NCBI GenBank assembly: GCA_903889245.1
Contig: CAISWQ010000054.1
Span: 1-64,000, forward strand
Origin: an uncultured Lentisphaerota bacterium
Lineage (GTDB): Bacteria; Verrucomicrobiota; Kiritimatiellia; CAIQIC01
Direction: 5' to 3'
Length of the DNA stretch: 64,000 nt
The notes below the pieces were generated by a model. That model was not told where the DNA came from. It worked only from the letters and a program-made list of their open reading frames with translations, and did no database searches. This document shows, in pieces, positions 1 through 9,666 of the stretch (positions within the stretch are counted from its first letter, which is position 1; each line of letters opens with the position of its first letter). The translations under genes were made by a program, and so were the position numbers.

Positions 1-903
1 GGCAACTATTCGATTCCGACCGGCGCGCACGTCATGGTCAAGGACGGCGTCGCGGTGCCCGCGGGTGCGATCCTCGCCAAGACGCCGCGCAAGGTTGTCC
101 GCACGAAGGACATCACCGGCGGTCTGCCGCGCGTCGCCGAGTTGTTCGAGGCGCGCCGCCCGAAGGACGCCGCCGAAATCGCGAAGATTGACGGCCTCGT
201 GGAATTCTCCGGCACGGTGCGCGGCAAGCGCCGCCTGCTGGTGAAGGATCCCAGCACGGGCGATCAGGAAGAGCATCTGATTCCGATGGGCAAGCACATC
301 GTCGTCTTCCAGGGCGACCATGTGAAGAAGGGCCAGCCGCTGACGGAAGGCCCCGTGGTCCCGCAGGAAGTGCTCGAGGTCTGCGGCCCGCAGGAATTGC
401 AGGAATATCTGGTCAACGAAGTGCAGGAGGTTTACCGCCTGCAGGGCGTCGAGATCAACGACAAGCACATCGAGATCATCGTCCGCCAGATGCTCCGCAA
501 GGTCCGCATCACCGATCCGGGCGACACCGAGTTCCTCTGGGGCGACCAGGTCGAGCGCCAGCTCTTCCAGGACGTCAACCAGAAGGCGATCGCCGAGGGC
601 AAACGGCCGGCCGAGGCCGCGCCGGTGCTGCTGGGCATCACCAAGGCCTCGCTCGAAACCGAGAGCTTCATTTCCGCCGCCTCGTTCCAGGACACGACGC
701 GCGTCCTGACCGATGCCGCGAGCCTAGGCCGCGTGGACTATCTGCGCGGCTTCAAGGAAAACGTGATCATGGGTCACCTCATCCCGGCCGGCTGCGGCTT
801 CGGGATGTACCGGAACGCCCGGCTCGTGCCGCTGGCCGAGCCGATCTCCATCGAGGAAATGCCCGTGGCGCAGGTGCTGGAGGGCACGGCGAAAGCGACG
901 TAA
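1..903 (+). CDS. rpoC: RNA polymerase beta' subunit, C-terminal part (5' end outside window)
   Basis: The reading frame is open from the first base and ends in TAA after 300 codons. It encodes the C-terminal part of the beta' subunit of RNA polymerase. The stretch [20 protein letters not shown] near the end matches the conserved 'LKENVIVGRLIPAGTG' segment of bacterial RpoC, and [18 protein letters not shown] upstream is equally typical. The gene is followed by rpsL 69 bp downstream, the usual rpoBC-rpsLG-fusA order. The true start and the catalytic NADFDGD motif lie upstream of the window. There is no sign of truncation at the 3' end. Confidence 0.98.
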   Translation, partial: GNYSIPTGAHVMVKDGVAVPAGAILAKTPRKVVRTKDITGGLPRVAELFEARRPKDAAEIAKIDGLVEFSGTVRGKRRLLVKDPSTGDQEEHLIPMGKHIVVFQGDHVKKGQPLTEGPVVPQEVLEVCGPQELQEYLVNEVQEVYRLQGVEINDKHIEIIVRQMLRKVRITDPGDTEFLWGDQVERQLFQDVNQKAIAEGKRPAEAAPVLLGITKASLETESFISAASFQDTTRVLTDAASLGRVDYLRGFKENVIMGHLIPAGCGFGMYRNARLVPLAEPISIEEMPVAQVLEGTAKAT

Positions 904-972
904 GCAAACAGTTGCCAAGGATGGGGCGCTTTGTTACTGTCGCCCGCTCTTTTGCGAAAAGGACACGAAACT

Positions 973-1353
973 ATGCCGACGATCAATCAGTTGGTGCGCA
1001 GCGGACGCCGTCCGCCGCACGCGAAAAGCAAGTCGCCCGCGTTGGCGAACTGCCCGCAGCGCCGCGGTGTCTGCCTCATCGTCAAGACGATGACGCCGAA
1101 GAAACCGAATTCCGCGCTGCGGAAGATCGCGCGCGTGCGCCTGACCAACGGCCAGGAAGTCACGGCCTATATCCCCGGCGAAGGGCACAATTTGCAGGAG
1201 CACAGCATGGTGCTGGTGCGCGGCGGCCGCGTGAAGGATCTGCCCGGCGTGCGCTACCACATCGTCCGCGGCACGCTCGACTGCCTCGGCGTCGAGACGC
1301 GGCGGCGCGGGCGCTCGAAGTATGGCGCGAAAACCCCGAAGGAACAAAAATAA
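973..1353 (+). CDS. rpsL: 30S ribosomal protein S12
   Basis: This 126-aa protein of normal S12 length sits at the decoding centre of the 30S subunit. The [10 protein letters not shown] loop (Lys43/Lys44), where streptomycin-resistance changes occur in other bacteria, is wild type. The [10 protein letters not shown] and [13 protein letters not shown] segments are intact; the latter carries the Asp that is methylthiolated in some species. The ATG opening [11 protein letters not shown] was chosen because it matches the family N-terminus. An upstream in-frame start would add 14 unrelated residues. A three-copy palindromic array follows before rpsG. Confidence 0.97.
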   Translation: MPTINQLVRSGRRPPHAKSKSPALANCPQRRGVCLIVKTMTPKKPNSALRKIARVRLTNGQEVTAYIPGEGHNLQEHSMVLVRGGRVKDLPGVRYHIVRGTLDCLGVETRRRGRSKYGAKTPKEQK

Positions 1354-1361
1354 ATTTTGCG

Positions 1362-1440
1362 TTCCAAGGCTTGGAAAACTGAACCGTCAGTTTTTCCAAA
1401 CCTTGGAAAAAACGCGCGGCCGGGTTTCCCATCCTGGGAA
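1362..1440. repeat. TTCCAA-N3-TTGGAA palindrome array, 3 copies (rpsL-rpsG gap)
   Basis: Three 15-bp palindromic cores start at 1362 (TTCCAAGGCTTGGAA), 1394 (TTCCAAACCTTGGAA) and 1426 (TTCCCATCCTGGGAA). The spacing is exactly 32 bp each time. The first spacer is itself an inverted repeat (AACTGA-ACCG-TCAGTT). The right half of copy 1, the spacer and the left half of copy 2 can therefore pair as one long hairpin. The array fills most of the gap between two genes of one operon and has no T-tract, so it is unlikely to be a simple terminator. Confidence 0.9.
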
Positions 1441-1477
1441 CACGCCGCGCTGAACTGCGGTTGCGAGGAAGAACGAC

Positions 1478-1948
1478 ATGGCTAGAAGGCGCAGAGCGGA
1501 AAAACGGCCGATGACGCCCGACACGCGTTTCGGCAGCGAGCTGGTCGCGCGGCTCATCAATTGCATCATGGAACGTGGCAAAAAGTCCACGGCCGAGCGC
1601 ATCGTCTATGGCGCGTTCGACCAGCTCCAGCAGCTGGCCCAGCAGGACCCGATGCAGGTGTTCCAGCAGGCGCTCGACAACATCAAGCCGCAGCTCGAGG
1701 TCAAGAGCCGGCGCGTCGGCGGCGCGACCTACCAGGTCCCCATCGAGGTCAGCGCCGAGCGCGGCGTGGCCCTCGCCATGCGCTGGATCCTGGATTACGC
1801 CGGCGGCCGCAAGGGCGTCGGCATGAGCCGCGCGCTTGCGCTGGAACTGAATGACGCGTTCAAGAACACGGGCAACGCGATCAAGAAACGCGACGACACG
1901 CACAAGATGGCGCAGGCCAACAAGGCGTTCGCGCATTATCGCTGGTAA
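1478..1948 (+). CDS. rpsG: 30S ribosomal protein S7
   Basis: This 156-aa protein is the 30S head assembly initiator that binds the 3' domain of 16S rRNA. MARRRRAEKRPMTPD at the N-terminus and KSRRVGGATYQVPIEV in the middle are the hallmark S7 segments. The C-terminal KRDDTHKMAQANKAFAHYRW is also typical. A GAGGAAG Shine-Dalgarno precedes the ATG. The gene lies between rpsL and fusA, as in most bacteria. It is separated from rpsL by a palindrome array but is only 15 bp from fusA. Confidence 0.97.
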   Translation: MARRRRAEKRPMTPDTRFGSELVARLINCIMERGKKSTAERIVYGAFDQLQQLAQQDPMQVFQQALDNIKPQLEVKSRRVGGATYQVPIEVSAERGVALAMRWILDYAGGRKGVGMSRALALELNDAFKNTGNAIKKRDDTHKMAQANKAFAHYRW

Positions 1949-1963
1949 TTTTTGAGACGAGCA

Positions 1964-4099
1964 ATGGTCGCCGTGGTGGAACAACCGAAAGCCAAGCAGA
2001 CGCCGGCCGCGCCGCACGCGCGCGAAGCCGAGGGCCGTCGCCGCGCCTTGGCCAAGGTCCGCAACATGGGCATCGTCGCCCACATTGACGCGGGCAAGAC
2101 CACGGTCTCCGAGCGCATCCTGTTCTACGCGGGCCGCGTCCACAAGATGGGCGAGGTCCACGAGGGCAACACGGTGATGGACTGGATGGTGCAGGAACAG
2201 GAGCGCGGCATCACGATCACGAGCGCCGCGACCACGCTGTTCTGGCGCGACCACCAGATCAACCTGATTGACACCCCAGGCCACGTGGACTTCACCGTCG
2301 AGGTGGAGCGCAGCCTGCGCGTGCTTGATGGCGTCGTCGGCGTCTTCTGTGGCGTCGGCGGCGTGCAGCCGCAGTCGGAGACGGTGTGGCGGCAGGCGAA
2401 GAAGTATCACGTGCCGTGCCTCGCCTTCGTCAACAAGCTCGACCGCATGGGCGCCGACTTCGCGGGCGTCATCAAGCAGATGCGCGAGAAGCTCGCCGCG
2501 CCGGCTGTACCGGTGCAACTGCCGATGGGCCGCGAGGAGCAGTTCCAGGGCGTCATTGATTTGATCCGCATGCGCGCGCTGCGCTTCGACGAAGCCAGCA
2601 AGGGCGCGCACGTGGTCGAGGGCGACATCCCCGCCGACCTCGCCGCCGCCGCCGAGCAGGCGCGCGCGCTGATGATCGAGGCGGTCGCGGAGAAGGACGA
2701 GGCTGTCCTCGCCGCTTACCTCGAAAACCCCGACGTCGCCGAGCCGCTGCTCAAGGCCGGTCTCCGCCGCGCGACCATCGCCGGCACGCTGGTCCCGGTG
2801 CTGTGCGGCTCCGCGCTACGCAACAGGGGCGTGCAGCCGTTGATTGATGCCATCGTTGATTTTCTCCCGTCGCCGGTGGATGTGCCCGCGGTCGAGGGCC
2901 ATCACCCGAAGACCAAGGATGTGATCAAGCGCGAGGTCAGCGACTTCGAGCCCTTGAGCGCGCTGGTGTTCAAGATCGCCAACGACCCGTACGTCGGCAA
3001 GCTCGCCTTCGTGCGCGTCTATTCCGGCGTGCTCAAGAAGGGCGCGAACGTTTTCAATCCGCGCACCGCGAAGCGCGAGCGGCTGGGCCGCATCGTCGAG
3101 TTGCACGCGAACCACCGCGAGGACATCGAGGCCCTGTACGCCGGCGAGATCGGCGGCTTGGCGGGCCTCAAGCTGGCGACCACCGGCGACACGCTGTGTG
3201 GCGAGAACCAGCCGGTGGCGCTCGAGCGCATCGAATTCCCGGAGCCTGTCGTCGCGATGGCCGTCGAGCCCAAGACGCAGGCCGACCGCGAGAAGCTGCG
3301 CGACGCGCTCGCGGCGCTCGAGGGCGAGGATCCCACGTTCCGCATCTCGACGAACAAGGAAACCGGCCAACTGCTCATCAACGGCATGGGCGAGTTGCAC
3401 CTGGAAATCATCCGCGACCGGCTGGTGCGCGAGTTCCATGTGCAGGCGAATTCCGGCCGGCCGATGGTCGCGTACAAGGAAACCATCCGCGCGCCCGCCC
3501 AGGCCGAAAATCGGTTCGAGCGCGAGATCGGCGGACGCGGCCACTATGGCCATGTCGCGCTGGAAATCGCCCCAGCCGAGCGCGGTGCGGGCAACACGAT
3601 GGAGTGGGACGTTTCGCCGGAGAAAATCCCGCACGAGTTCCGCGACGCGGTGGAGCAGGGGATCAACGATGGCCTCATGACCGGCGTCGTGGGCAACTAT
3701 CCGCTGGTGGATGTGCGCGTGCGCCTCACCGGCGGCAGCACGCACCCGGTGGACGCCTCCGAGATCGCGTTCCGCTCGGCGGCGGTGATGGCGCTGCGCG
3801 ATGCCGCGCTGGCGGCCAACGCCGTGATGCTGGAGCCCATCATGAAGCTCGAGATCATCACGCCGGAGGAATACGTCGGCGACGTGCTCGGCGACGTGAA
3901 CGGCCGGCGCGGGCGCATCCGCGACATCGCGGCGCGCGAGGCGGCGCAGATCATCCGCGCCGAGGTCCCGCTCGCGGCGATGTTCGGGTACGCCACGCAG
4001 TTGCGCTCGCTCACCAAGGGGCGCGCAAGCTATTCGATGGAGCCGGGCCGCTTCGAGGTGGTGCCGGAATCGTTGCAGGCAGGTTTGATCAATCGGTAA
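1964..4099 (+). CDS. fusA: Elongation factor G
   Basis: This 711-aa translational GTPase drives ribosomal translocation. The G-domain motifs are all present: AHIDAGKTT (G1), ERGITI (G2), DTPGH (G3), NKLD (G4) and CGSAL (G5). Domains II-V follow, with the family signature GMGELHLEI in domain III and the domain IV segment around '[14 protein letters not shown]'. The start at 1964 gives an N-terminus of about 30 residues before the G-domain. A TTG twelve bases upstream is possible but has no better ribosome site. The gene continues directly into rpsJ; tuf does not lie between them. Confidence 0.96.
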   Translation: MVAVVEQPKAKQTPAAPHAREAEGRRRALAKVRNMGIVAHIDAGKTTVSERILFYAGRVHKMGEVHEGNTVMDWMVQEQERGITITSAATTLFWRDHQINLIDTPGHVDFTVEVERSLRVLDGVVGVFCGVGGVQPQSETVWRQAKKYHVPCLAFVNKLDRMGADFAGVIKQMREKLAAPAVPVQLPMGREEQFQGVIDLIRMRALRFDEASKGAHVVEGDIPADLAAAAEQARALMIEAVAEKDEAVLAAYLENPDVAEPLLKAGLRRATIAGTLVPVLCGSALRNRGVQPLIDAIVDFLPSPVDVPAVEGHHPKTKDVIKREVSDFEPLSALVFKIANDPYVGKLAFVRVYSGVLKKGANVFNPRTAKRERLGRIVELHANHREDIEALYAGEIGGLAGLKLATTGDTLCGENQPVALERIEFPEPVVAMAVEPKTQADREKLRDALAALEGEDPTFRISTNKETGQLLINGMGELHLEIIRDRLVREFHVQANSGRPMVAYKETIRAPAQAENRFEREIGGRGHYGHVALEIAPAERGAGNTMEWDVSPEKIPHEFRDAVEQGINDGLMTGVVGNYPLVDVRVRLTGGSTHPVDASEIAFRSAAVMALRDAALAANAVMLEPIMKLEIITPEEYVGDVLGDVNGRRGRIRDIAAREAAQIIRAEVPLAAMFGYATQLRSLTKGRASYSMEPGRFEVVPESLQAGLINR

Positions 4100-4107
4100 A
4101 GGACAGC

Positions 4108-4416
4108 ATGAATCAGCAACGCATCAGAATTCGGTTGAAAGCCTACGATCACAAGGCGCTGGACGCGTCCGCGCTCGAGATCGTGGAGACCGCCAAGCGG
4201 ACGGGCGCCCGCGTGGCCGGACCGATCCCGCTGCCCACGCGCATCGAGCGCTACACCGTGAACCGTAGCGTTCACGCAGACAAAAAGTCCATGGAACAGT
4301 TTGAAGTGCGGACGCACAAGCGGCTGCTCGACATCATCGAGCCGACGGCGCGCACGGTGGACGAGCTCAAGAAGCTCAACCTCCCGGCCGGCGTGGACAT
4401 CACCATCAAAATCTGA
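4108..4416 (+). CDS. rpsJ: 30S ribosomal protein S10
   Basis: This 102-aa protein begins [15 protein letters not shown], an S10 N-terminus. It contains the conserved GPIPLPT loop and the '[12 protein letters not shown]' strand. It opens the S10 operon but lies only 8 bp after the fusA stop, so str and S10 genes appear to form one transcription unit. AGGACAGC just upstream of the ATG is the likely ribosome-binding site. In other bacteria S10 also joins NusB in antitermination complexes; nothing unusual is seen here. Confidence 0.96.
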   Translation: MNQQRIRIRLKAYDHKALDASALEIVETAKRTGARVAGPIPLPTRIERYTVNRSVHADKKSMEQFEVRTHKRLLDIIEPTARTVDELKKLNLPAGVDITIKI

Positions 4417-4426
4417 AGGGCACGTC

Positions 4427-5065
4427 ATGCAAGCACTCATCGGTAAAAAACTCGGCATGACGCAGGTCTATGACGCGCAGGGCGTTCACGTTCCCGTGAC
4501 GGCGTTGCAAGTCGGTCCGTGCGTCGTGGTCCAGCTCAAGACCGTGGCCAAGGAAGGCTACGACGCCGCGCAGCTCGGCTTCGGCGAGCGCAAGGCGAAG
4601 AACGCGGGCAAGGCGCAGGAGGGCCACTGCAAGAAGGCCGGCGTCGCCCTGCAGCGCACGCTGCGTGAGGTTCAGCTCGACGCGGGCGAGAGCCTGAAGG
4701 TCGGCGACGTGGTCGGCGCGGCGCAGTTCAAGGACGTGACGTTTGTGGACGTGCTCGGCGTGACCAAGGGCCGCGGCTTCCAGGGCGTCGTCAAGCGCCA
4801 CGGCTTCGGCGGCGGCCCGGCCTCGCACGGCCACATGGCCCACCGGCGTCCGGGCTCGATCGGTAATCGCACGTGGCCGAGCCGCGTGTTCAAGAACCGG
4901 CGCATGGGCGGCCACATGGGCTTTGTGAACGTGACGACGCAGAACCTGAAGGTGGTGCAGGTGCGCGAAGAAGATAACGTCATCCTGGTGCGCGGCGCGG
5001 TGCCCGGCCCGACGGGCAGCATCCTGCTGGTGCGCAAGGCGATCAAGAAGGCGGCGAAGAAATGA
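4427..5065 (+). CDS. rplC: 50S ribosomal protein L3
   Basis: This 212-aa L3 begins MQALIGKKLGMTQVYD. It carries the conserved central loop (KGRGFQGVVKRHGFGGGPASH) that reaches towards the peptidyl-transferase centre, followed by HRRPGSIGNRTWPSRVFKN. The ATG was chosen over upstream in-frame codons because it matches the family N-terminus and sits 10 bp after rpsJ. Its stop overlaps the rplD start (ATGA), implying translational coupling. Confidence 0.97.
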   Translation: MQALIGKKLGMTQVYDAQGVHVPVTALQVGPCVVVQLKTVAKEGYDAAQLGFGERKAKNAGKAQEGHCKKAGVALQRTLREVQLDAGESLKVGDVVGAAQFKDVTFVDVLGVTKGRGFQGVVKRHGFGGGPASHGHMAHRRPGSIGNRTWPSRVFKNRRMGGHMGFVNVTTQNLKVVQVREEDNVILVRGAVPGPTGSILLVRKAIKKAAKK

Positions 5066-5706
5066 GCAAGTTGAACCTTTATACCGCGCAGGGCGAGAAG
5101 GCCGGCGAAGTGGAAGTCGCCGCTGCCGCGCTCGTGACCGACCGCGGCGAACAGGCGGTGCACGACGCCGTGGTGGCCCATCAGGCCAACCTGCGCGCGG
5201 GCACGCACAAGACGAAGAAGCGCGGCGAGGTCCGCGGCGGCGGCATCAAGCCCTTCAAGCAAAAGGGCACCGGCCGCGCGCGCGCCGGCTCCATCCGCTC
5301 CCCGATCTGGCGCGGCGGCGGCACGATCTTTGGCCCGCAGCCGAGGGATTACTCGCAGGGCCTCAACAAGCGCGTCGCGCGCCTGGCGTTCGCCCGCGCG
5401 ATGAGCGAGCGCATCGCCGAGGGCGCGGTGCTCGTCGTCGAGCGCTTTGCGCCGGCGCAGCCCAAGACGCGCCTGCTGGCCGAGTTGCTCAAGAAGCTTG
5501 GTGTGGCCAAGGGCGCGCTGCTCGTCAACGAGGCGAGCGATAAGAATCTGCTGTTGGCGGCCCGCAATCTCCCGCAGGTCGAGGTCGCGCAGGCGGCCGA
5601 CGTGAACACCTTCCAGGTGCTCCGCTATCCGCAACTGGTCGTCAGCAAGGCGGCGCTGGAGAAGATCGAACAACGCATGAAGAATCTGGGCCGGAGGACG
5701 GCATGA
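5062..5706 (+). CDS. rplD: 50S ribosomal protein L4
   Basis: This 214-aa L4 has the exit-tunnel extension [20 protein letters not shown] with the flanking basic residues expected of the family. In gammaproteobacteria L4 represses the S10 operon. No matching leader can be recognised here because rpsJ follows fusA without a gap. The gene overlaps rplC and rplW by 4 bp at each end, giving a tightly coupled L3-L4-L23 block. Confidence 0.96.
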   Translation: MSKLNLYTAQGEKAGEVEVAAAALVTDRGEQAVHDAVVAHQANLRAGTHKTKKRGEVRGGGIKPFKQKGTGRARAGSIRSPIWRGGGTIFGPQPRDYSQGLNKRVARLAFARAMSERIAEGAVLVVERFAPAQPKTRLLAELLKKLGVAKGALLVNEASDKNLLLAARNLPQVEVAQAADVNTFQVLRYPQLVVSKAALEKIEQRMKNLGRRTA

Positions 5707-5987
5707 AGGATCCGCGACTCATCATCAAGCGGCTGCTGCTGACCGAGAAGGGCACGCGCCTGACCGAGCAGCACAACCAATATCAATTCGACGTGATGCC
5801 CACCGCGAACAAGATCGAGATCAAGCAGGCGGTGGAAAAAATCTTCAACGTGAAGGTCGTCAAGGTCAACACGATGAACAAGCTCGGCAAGGCCAAGCGC
5901 CTGCGCACGATGAGCTACGGCCGCACGGCGGCGTGGAAGCGCGCGATCGTCACCCTCAAAGCGGGCGACAAGATTGACCTGACCTAA
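5703..5987 (+). CDS. rplW: 50S ribosomal protein L23
   Basis: This 94-aa L23 is the docking protein at the tunnel exit for trigger factor and SRP. The sequence runs LLTEKGT... [22 protein letters not shown]... [11 protein letters not shown], the standard L23 order. It is about the usual length of 95-100 aa. It starts inside the rplD stop (ATGA overlap). Confidence 0.95.
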   Translation: MKDPRLIIKRLLLTEKGTRLTEQHNQYQFDVMPTANKIEIKQAVEKIFNVKVVKVNTMNKLGKAKRLRTMSYGRTAAWKRAIVTLKAGDKIDLT

Positions 5988-5998
5988 GGGAGCGACGC

Positions 5999-6820
5999 AT
6001 GGGTATCAAGACATTCAAGCCGAATACAGCGAGCCTGCGGTTCACCGAACTCTCGGACTTCGCGGACATCACGAAGTCGCGCCCGGAGAAGTCGCTGCTC
6101 GTGCCGCTGAAGAAGAAGGCCGGCCGCAATTTCATGGGCCGCATCACGATCCGCCACCAGGGCGGCGGCCACAAGCAGCACATCCGCATCATTGACTTCA
6201 AGCGTGAGAAGCGCGTTCCGGCCAAGGTTGCCGCGATCGAGTACGATCCCGGCCGCACGGCCCGCATCGCGCTGCTGCACTACAAGGATGGCGAGAAGCG
6301 CTACATCCTCGCGCCGAACGGCCTCGCGGTCGGCACGCTGCTGGCGGCCGGCCCGGACGTCGAGCCGATCGTCGGCAACGCGTTGCCGCTCTCCGCGATC
6401 CCGCTCGGCCTCCCGATCCACTGTCTCGAGATGGTGCCCGGCCGCGGCGCGCAGATGGTGCGCACTGCCGGCATGGTCGCCACGATCATGGCGCGCGAGG
6501 GCGAGTATGCCCACGTCCGCCTGCCCTCGGGCGAGATCCGCAAGATTCACGTCAACTGCTACGCGACCATCGGCCAGGTCGGCAACCTCGAGCACGAGAA
6601 CGTCTCGCTCGGCAAGGCCGGCCGCAAGCGCTGGCTCGGCGTCCGCCCGACCGTCCGCGGCGTGGCGATGAACCCGATTGACCACCCGATGGGCGGCGGC
6701 GAAGGCCGCACCTCCGGCGGCGGCCACCCGGTGACGCCGTGGGGCCAGATCACCAAGGGCAAGAAGACGCGCAGCCGCAAGAAACCTTCCAAGAACCTGA
6801 TCGTGCAGAGGAGAAAGTAA
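5999..6820 (+). CDS. rplB: 50S ribosomal protein L2
   Basis: This 273-aa L2 is required for subunit association and peptidyl-transferase centre assembly. It carries the conserved [17 protein letters not shown]-like segment (here [17 protein letters not shown]) and the C-terminal [19 protein letters not shown]. The histidine in the latter is the strictly conserved one. GGGAGC precedes the ATG by a few bases. Length and sequence are normal. Confidence 0.97.
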   Translation: MGIKTFKPNTASLRFTELSDFADITKSRPEKSLLVPLKKKAGRNFMGRITIRHQGGGHKQHIRIIDFKREKRVPAKVAAIEYDPGRTARIALLHYKDGEKRYILAPNGLAVGTLLAAGPDVEPIVGNALPLSAIPLGLPIHCLEMVPGRGAQMVRTAGMVATIMAREGEYAHVRLPSGEIRKIHVNCYATIGQVGNLEHENVSLGKAGRKRWLGVRPTVRGVAMNPIDHPMGGGEGRTSGGGHPVTPWGQITKGKKTRSRKKPSKNLIVQRRK

Positions 6821-6823
6821 GCC

Positions 6824-7108
6824 ATGGGACGTTCAATTAAAAAAGGTCCGTTCGTTGACGAGCATCTCCTCAAGAAGGTGCAGACCGCGGCCAAGACCGG
6901 CGACAAGAAGCCGATCAAGACCTGGTCGCGCCGCTCGATGATCCTCCCGGAGTTCATCGGCGTGAACCTCGCCGTGCACAACGGCAAGACTTTCGTGTCC
7001 GTGTACGTCACCGAGAACATGGTCGGTCATCGCCTCGGTGAATTCGCCCCGACGCGCACGTTCCGCAAGCACGGCGCGGCGACGGACAAGGTGGTGGCGC
7101 TCAAGTAA
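6824..7108 (+). CDS. rpsS: 30S ribosomal protein S19
   Basis: This 94-aa S19 begins [18 protein letters not shown] and contains [14 protein letters not shown] and the conserved [13 protein letters not shown] segment. It binds the 30S head together with S13. In nearly all bacteria rplV follows directly. Here an unrelated 194-aa reading frame intervenes, starting 11 bp after the rpsS stop. Confidence 0.97.
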   Translation: MGRSIKKGPFVDEHLLKKVQTAAKTGDKKPIKTWSRRSMILPEFIGVNLAVHNGKTFVSVYVTENMVGHRLGEFAPTRTFRKHGAATDKVVALK

Positions 7109-7119
7109 GGGCGCGTGCG

Positions 7120-7704
7120 ATGAACCGGACCGCGATGCTGCTGGGCGCGGGCGTGGCCGTGGGGCTGCTCGCCGGCGTGCTCGCGGGGCGCCACTGGGCG
7201 CGGCTGCAGGCGCAGGTGGATGTCGAGCGCGAGCGCGAGCAGCGGATGAAGTTGCAGCAGTCGCTCGCGGATGCCGGTGGCCGGTTCGAGGTGGTGCAGG
7301 AGCAGTTGCGCGCGGTGCAACGCGGCGGAGAAAAGTCGCAGCAGCGCGTGAAAGAACTGGAAGCGGCCGTGAAGGCCGCGCAGGGCGAGGCCGAGGCCCT
7401 GCGGAAGGCGCGGCCGAAGGCGGGCAGCGACGAAGCGTTGCCGCCCCCGCCGGCGACGACGTTGAGCGCGCCGGTGATCCGCGTGCGGGAAGTGAACCTG
7501 CCGCTGCGGATGCTGATCGTGGACGTGGGCTCGCAGGGCGGGATGCAGGCGGGCATGGGTTTCGTGGTCGTGCATGAGAAAACGCCGGTCGCGGATGTGC
7601 GGGCGGCGGACGTGCGCGAGGCGTTCACCGGGATGGTGATCGAAAAAGTTTACGCCGGCCAGCAGCCGGCACCGGGCGACCGGTTGGTCGTGCGGAGAAA
7701 ATGA
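7120..7704 (+). CDS. Membrane-anchored coiled-coil protein inserted in the S10 operon
   Basis: The function of this 194-aa protein is not recognised. One hydrophobic segment (about residues 6-24, LLGAGVAVGLLAGVLAG) is followed by a charged, Q/E/R-rich stretch to about residue 105 that reads as coiled coil. A compact C-terminal region has the pattern VNLPLRMLIVDVGSQGGMQAGMGFVVVHEKTPVADVR... GDRLVV, suggesting a small beta domain. The predicted topology is an N-terminal anchor with the rest outside the cytoplasm or at the membrane face. It lies 11 bp after rpsS and 10 bp before rplV, in a position normally without a gene. Codon use resembles its neighbours. The start lacks a strong Shine-Dalgarno, so low coupled translation is plausible. 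Confidence 0.8.
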   Translation: MNRTAMLLGAGVAVGLLAGVLAGRHWARLQAQVDVEREREQRMKLQQSLADAGGRFEVVQEQLRAVQRGGEKSQQRVKELEAAVKAAQGEAEALRKARPKAGSDEALPPPPATTLSAPVIRVREVNLPLRMLIVDVGSQGGMQAGMGFVVVHEKTPVADVRAADVREAFTGMVIEKVYAGQQPAPGDRLVVRRK

Positions 7705-7714
7705 GGGTAGCAAG

Positions 7715-8065
7715 ATGGACGTGATCGCGAAGACAAGATTTGTGCGGCTGGCCCCGTCGCGGGCCCTGGACATGGCGCATGCGCTACAGGGCCTGCCGGT
7801 GCCGAAGGCGCTGGAGATCGTCAGCTTTAGCGAACGCAAGGCGGCCTACTACCTGGGCAAGACGCTCAAGAGCGCCATCGCCAACGCGGAAAACAATCAT
7901 CAGTTGGCGGCGGAAAACCTCTACGTGAAGGAAGCCGCCGTGGATCCGGGTCCGGTGATGAAGCGCTACTGGCCGCGCAGCCGCGGCAGCGCCAGCCCGG
8001 TGTTGAAGCGGACGAGCCACGTGCGCATCACGCTCACGGACGAAAAGCCGCGGCGGAAGAAATAA
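7715..8065 (+). CDS. rplV: 50S ribosomal protein L22
   Basis: This 116-aa L22 has the typical VRLAPSRALDMAHALQGLPV N-terminus and the AIANAENNH helix. The beta-hairpin region AAVDPGPVMKRYWPRSRGSA lines the exit tunnel. The spacing from the preceding coiled-coil gene is 10 bp, with a weak AGGGTAGCA upstream sequence. It is followed by rpsC, whose start is TTG. Confidence 0.96.
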   Translation: MDVIAKTRFVRLAPSRALDMAHALQGLPVPKALEIVSFSERKAAYYLGKTLKSAIANAENNHQLAAENLYVKEAAVDPGPVMKRYWPRSRGSASPVLKRTSHVRITLTDEKPRRKK

Positions 8066-8089
8066 GTTGCGAAGGAAAGGAGTCCGAAC

Positions 8090-8749
8090 TTGGGACAAAA
8101 AGTAAATCCTGTCGGTTTCCGGGTCGCCGTCAGCAAGGACTGGCGCTCGCGCTGGTACTCCGACAAAAAGGGCTACGGCGCGATGTTGCACGAGGACCTG
8201 AAGATCCGTGACTTCATCCGCAGCCGCCTGAAGGACGGCGCGGTGCCGGAGGTGATCATCGAGCGCTACGCGAACCGCGCGCGCATCACGATCCACACCG
8301 CCCGCCCGGGCATCGTCATCGGCCGCAAGGGCGAGGGCGTCGAGAAGCTGCGCGAGGAATTGAGCAAGCTGACGGGCAAGGAAATCTACGTGGACATCCG
8401 CGAGGTGAAGAACCCGGATACCAACGCCCAGCTTGTGGCCGAGAACATCGCGCTCCAGCTCGAACGCCGCGTCTCGTTCCGCCGCGCCCTCAAGCGCGCG
8501 GTGCAGATGGCGATGGAACTGGGCGTGCTCGGCATCAAGGTGCACACCAGCGGCCGGCTCGGCGGCGCGGAACTCGCGCGCCGCGAGTGGTACAAGGAAG
8601 GCACCGTGCCGCTCCAGACGCTGCGCGCGAACGTGCAGTACGGTTTCGCCGAGGCCATGACGATGGCCGGCAAGATCGGCATCAAGGTGTGGATCTGCAG
8701 CAAGGAGGAGAAACCCTCCGAGGAGGCCAGCCATGCCGCTTATGCCTAA
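8090..8749 (+). CDS. rpsC: 30S ribosomal protein S3 (TTG start)
   Basis: This 219-aa S3 begins [12 protein letters not shown], the family-defining N-terminus, so the TTG at 8090 is the start. A strong GAAAGGAG lies upstream at the right distance. The KH-domain GxxG loop appears as VIGRKGEGV. The C-terminal domain contains [18 protein letters not shown] and [14 protein letters not shown]. It overlaps the rplP start by 17 bp. Confidence 0.96.
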   Translation: MGQKVNPVGFRVAVSKDWRSRWYSDKKGYGAMLHEDLKIRDFIRSRLKDGAVPEVIIERYANRARITIHTARPGIVIGRKGEGVEKLREELSKLTGKEIYVDIREVKNPDTNAQLVAENIALQLERRVSFRRALKRAVQMAMELGVLGIKVHTSGRLGGAELARREWYKEGTVPLQTLRANVQYGFAEAMTMAGKIGIKVWICSKEEKPSEEASHAAYA

Positions 8750-9149
8750 ACGCGTGAAGTACCGCCAGTCGCAGCGCGGGAGCCGCAAGGGCAACGCCAC
8801 GTCTGGCAACACGGTGGAGTTCGGCGAGTACGGCCTGATGGCGCTCGAGCGCGTGTGGCTGACCGCCATCCAGATCGAGGCCTGCCGCGTGGCCATCAAC
8901 CGCGAACTTAAGCGCAAGGGCAAACTCTGGTGCCGTGTGTTCCCGGACAAGCCCTATTCCAAGAAACCGCTCGAGGTCCGCATGGGCAAGGGCAAGGGCG
9001 CGGTCGAGGGGTGGGTCGCGGTCATCAAGCCCGGTCGCATCCTCTTTGAACTCGGCGGCATCCCGGAGGCGATGGCCAAGATTGCCTTCCGCATCGCCGC
9101 CAGCAAGATGCCGATCCCGACGCGCTTCGTCACGCGCGGCCTGGCGTGA
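8733..9149 (+). CDS. rplP: 50S ribosomal protein L16
   Basis: This 138-aa L16 lies near the A site of the 50S subunit. [19 protein letters not shown] and [17 protein letters not shown] are conserved L16 segments. The start chosen gives MPLMPKRV and follows a GAGGAGG site within the end of rpsC. The ATG three codons later is an equally acceptable family start. Its placement inside the rpsC tail implies coupling. Confidence 0.95.
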   Translation: MPLMPKRVKYRQSQRGSRKGNATSGNTVEFGEYGLMALERVWLTAIQIEACRVAINRELKRKGKLWCRVFPDKPYSKKPLEVRMGKGKGAVEGWVAVIKPGRILFELGGIPEAMAKIAFRIAASKMPIPTRFVTRGLA

Positions 9150-9162
9150 GGTGGAGATTGTC

Positions 9163-9372
9163 ATGAAGAAGAGCACTGAACTGAAAAATCTGACCGAGGA
9201 AGAATTGCTGCAGCGGCGGCAGGACGCGCGCAAGGAGCTGTTCAACTTGAGCCTCCAGCGCACGCAAGGCCAGCTCGAGAAACCCTCGCGCATCCGCGAA
9301 CTGCGCCGCGATATCGCGCGCGCCAACACCTTCCTGCGCCAGCAGCAAACGAAGAAAGAACCTGCGAGGTAA
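9163..9372 (+). CDS. rpmC: 50S ribosomal protein L29
   Basis: This 69-aa protein is a two-helix L29. It contains [44 protein letters not shown], the standard L29 pattern ending in the RxxRRxIAR helix. GTGGAGAT precedes the ATG. It sits 13 bp after rplP and 2 bp before rpsQ. It contacts L23 near the tunnel exit in known ribosomes. Confidence 0.94.
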   Translation: MKKSTELKNLTEEELLQRRQDARKELFNLSLQRTQGQLEKPSRIRELRRDIARANTFLRQQQTKKEPAR

Positions 9373-9374
9373 TC

Positions 9375-9662
9375 ATGGCCGATACACCAGCCAGAGCCGT
9401 GCGCAAGGAGCGCGAAGGCGTCGTCGTCAGCGCCAAGATGGATAAGACCATCGTGGTGCAGAACGAACGCCGCGTGCGCCATCCGCAATACGGCAAGGAA
9501 ATCAAGCGCTTCAAGAAATTCTACGCGCATGACGAAAAGGGCGAGGCGAAGCAGGGCGATCGCGTGCTTATTGCCGAGACGCGCCCGCTCTCCAAGCTCA
9601 AGCGTTGGCGCCTCGTCAAAGTGCTCGCCGTGGCCAAGGGCCAGCCGAAGGCGGAGGGTTGA
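9375..9662 (+). CDS. rpsQ: 30S ribosomal protein S17
   Basis: This 95-aa S17 is an OB-fold protein of the 30S body. It has [27 protein letters not shown] and the conserved '[21 protein letters not shown]' region. The length is slightly above the common 80-90 aa because of a short N- and C-terminal extension. It follows rpmC at 2 bp. Confidence 0.95.
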   Translation: MADTPARAVRKEREGVVVSAKMDKTIVVQNERRVRHPQYGKEIKRFKKFYAHDEKGEAKQGDRVLIAETRPLSKLKRWRLVKVLAVAKGQPKAEG

Positions 9663-9666
9663 ACCC

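Noticed and set aside
1362-1440. Palindrome arrays as CRISPR arrays
   Set aside because: The period (31-32 bp) and varying spacers look superficially similar. However, the repeat is a 15-bp variable palindrome, spacers are ~16 bp and often inverted repeats, arrays are many and short, and no cas gene is present.
1160-2611. Long minus-strand open frame across rpsL-rpsG-fusA
   Set aside because: Antisense frame caused by high GC content over clearly conserved plus-strand genes; composition is Arg/Ala/His-rich with no recognisable domain. Several similar frames elsewhere (e.g. 13652-14953, 17722-19824, 55828-57183) were rejected for the same reason.
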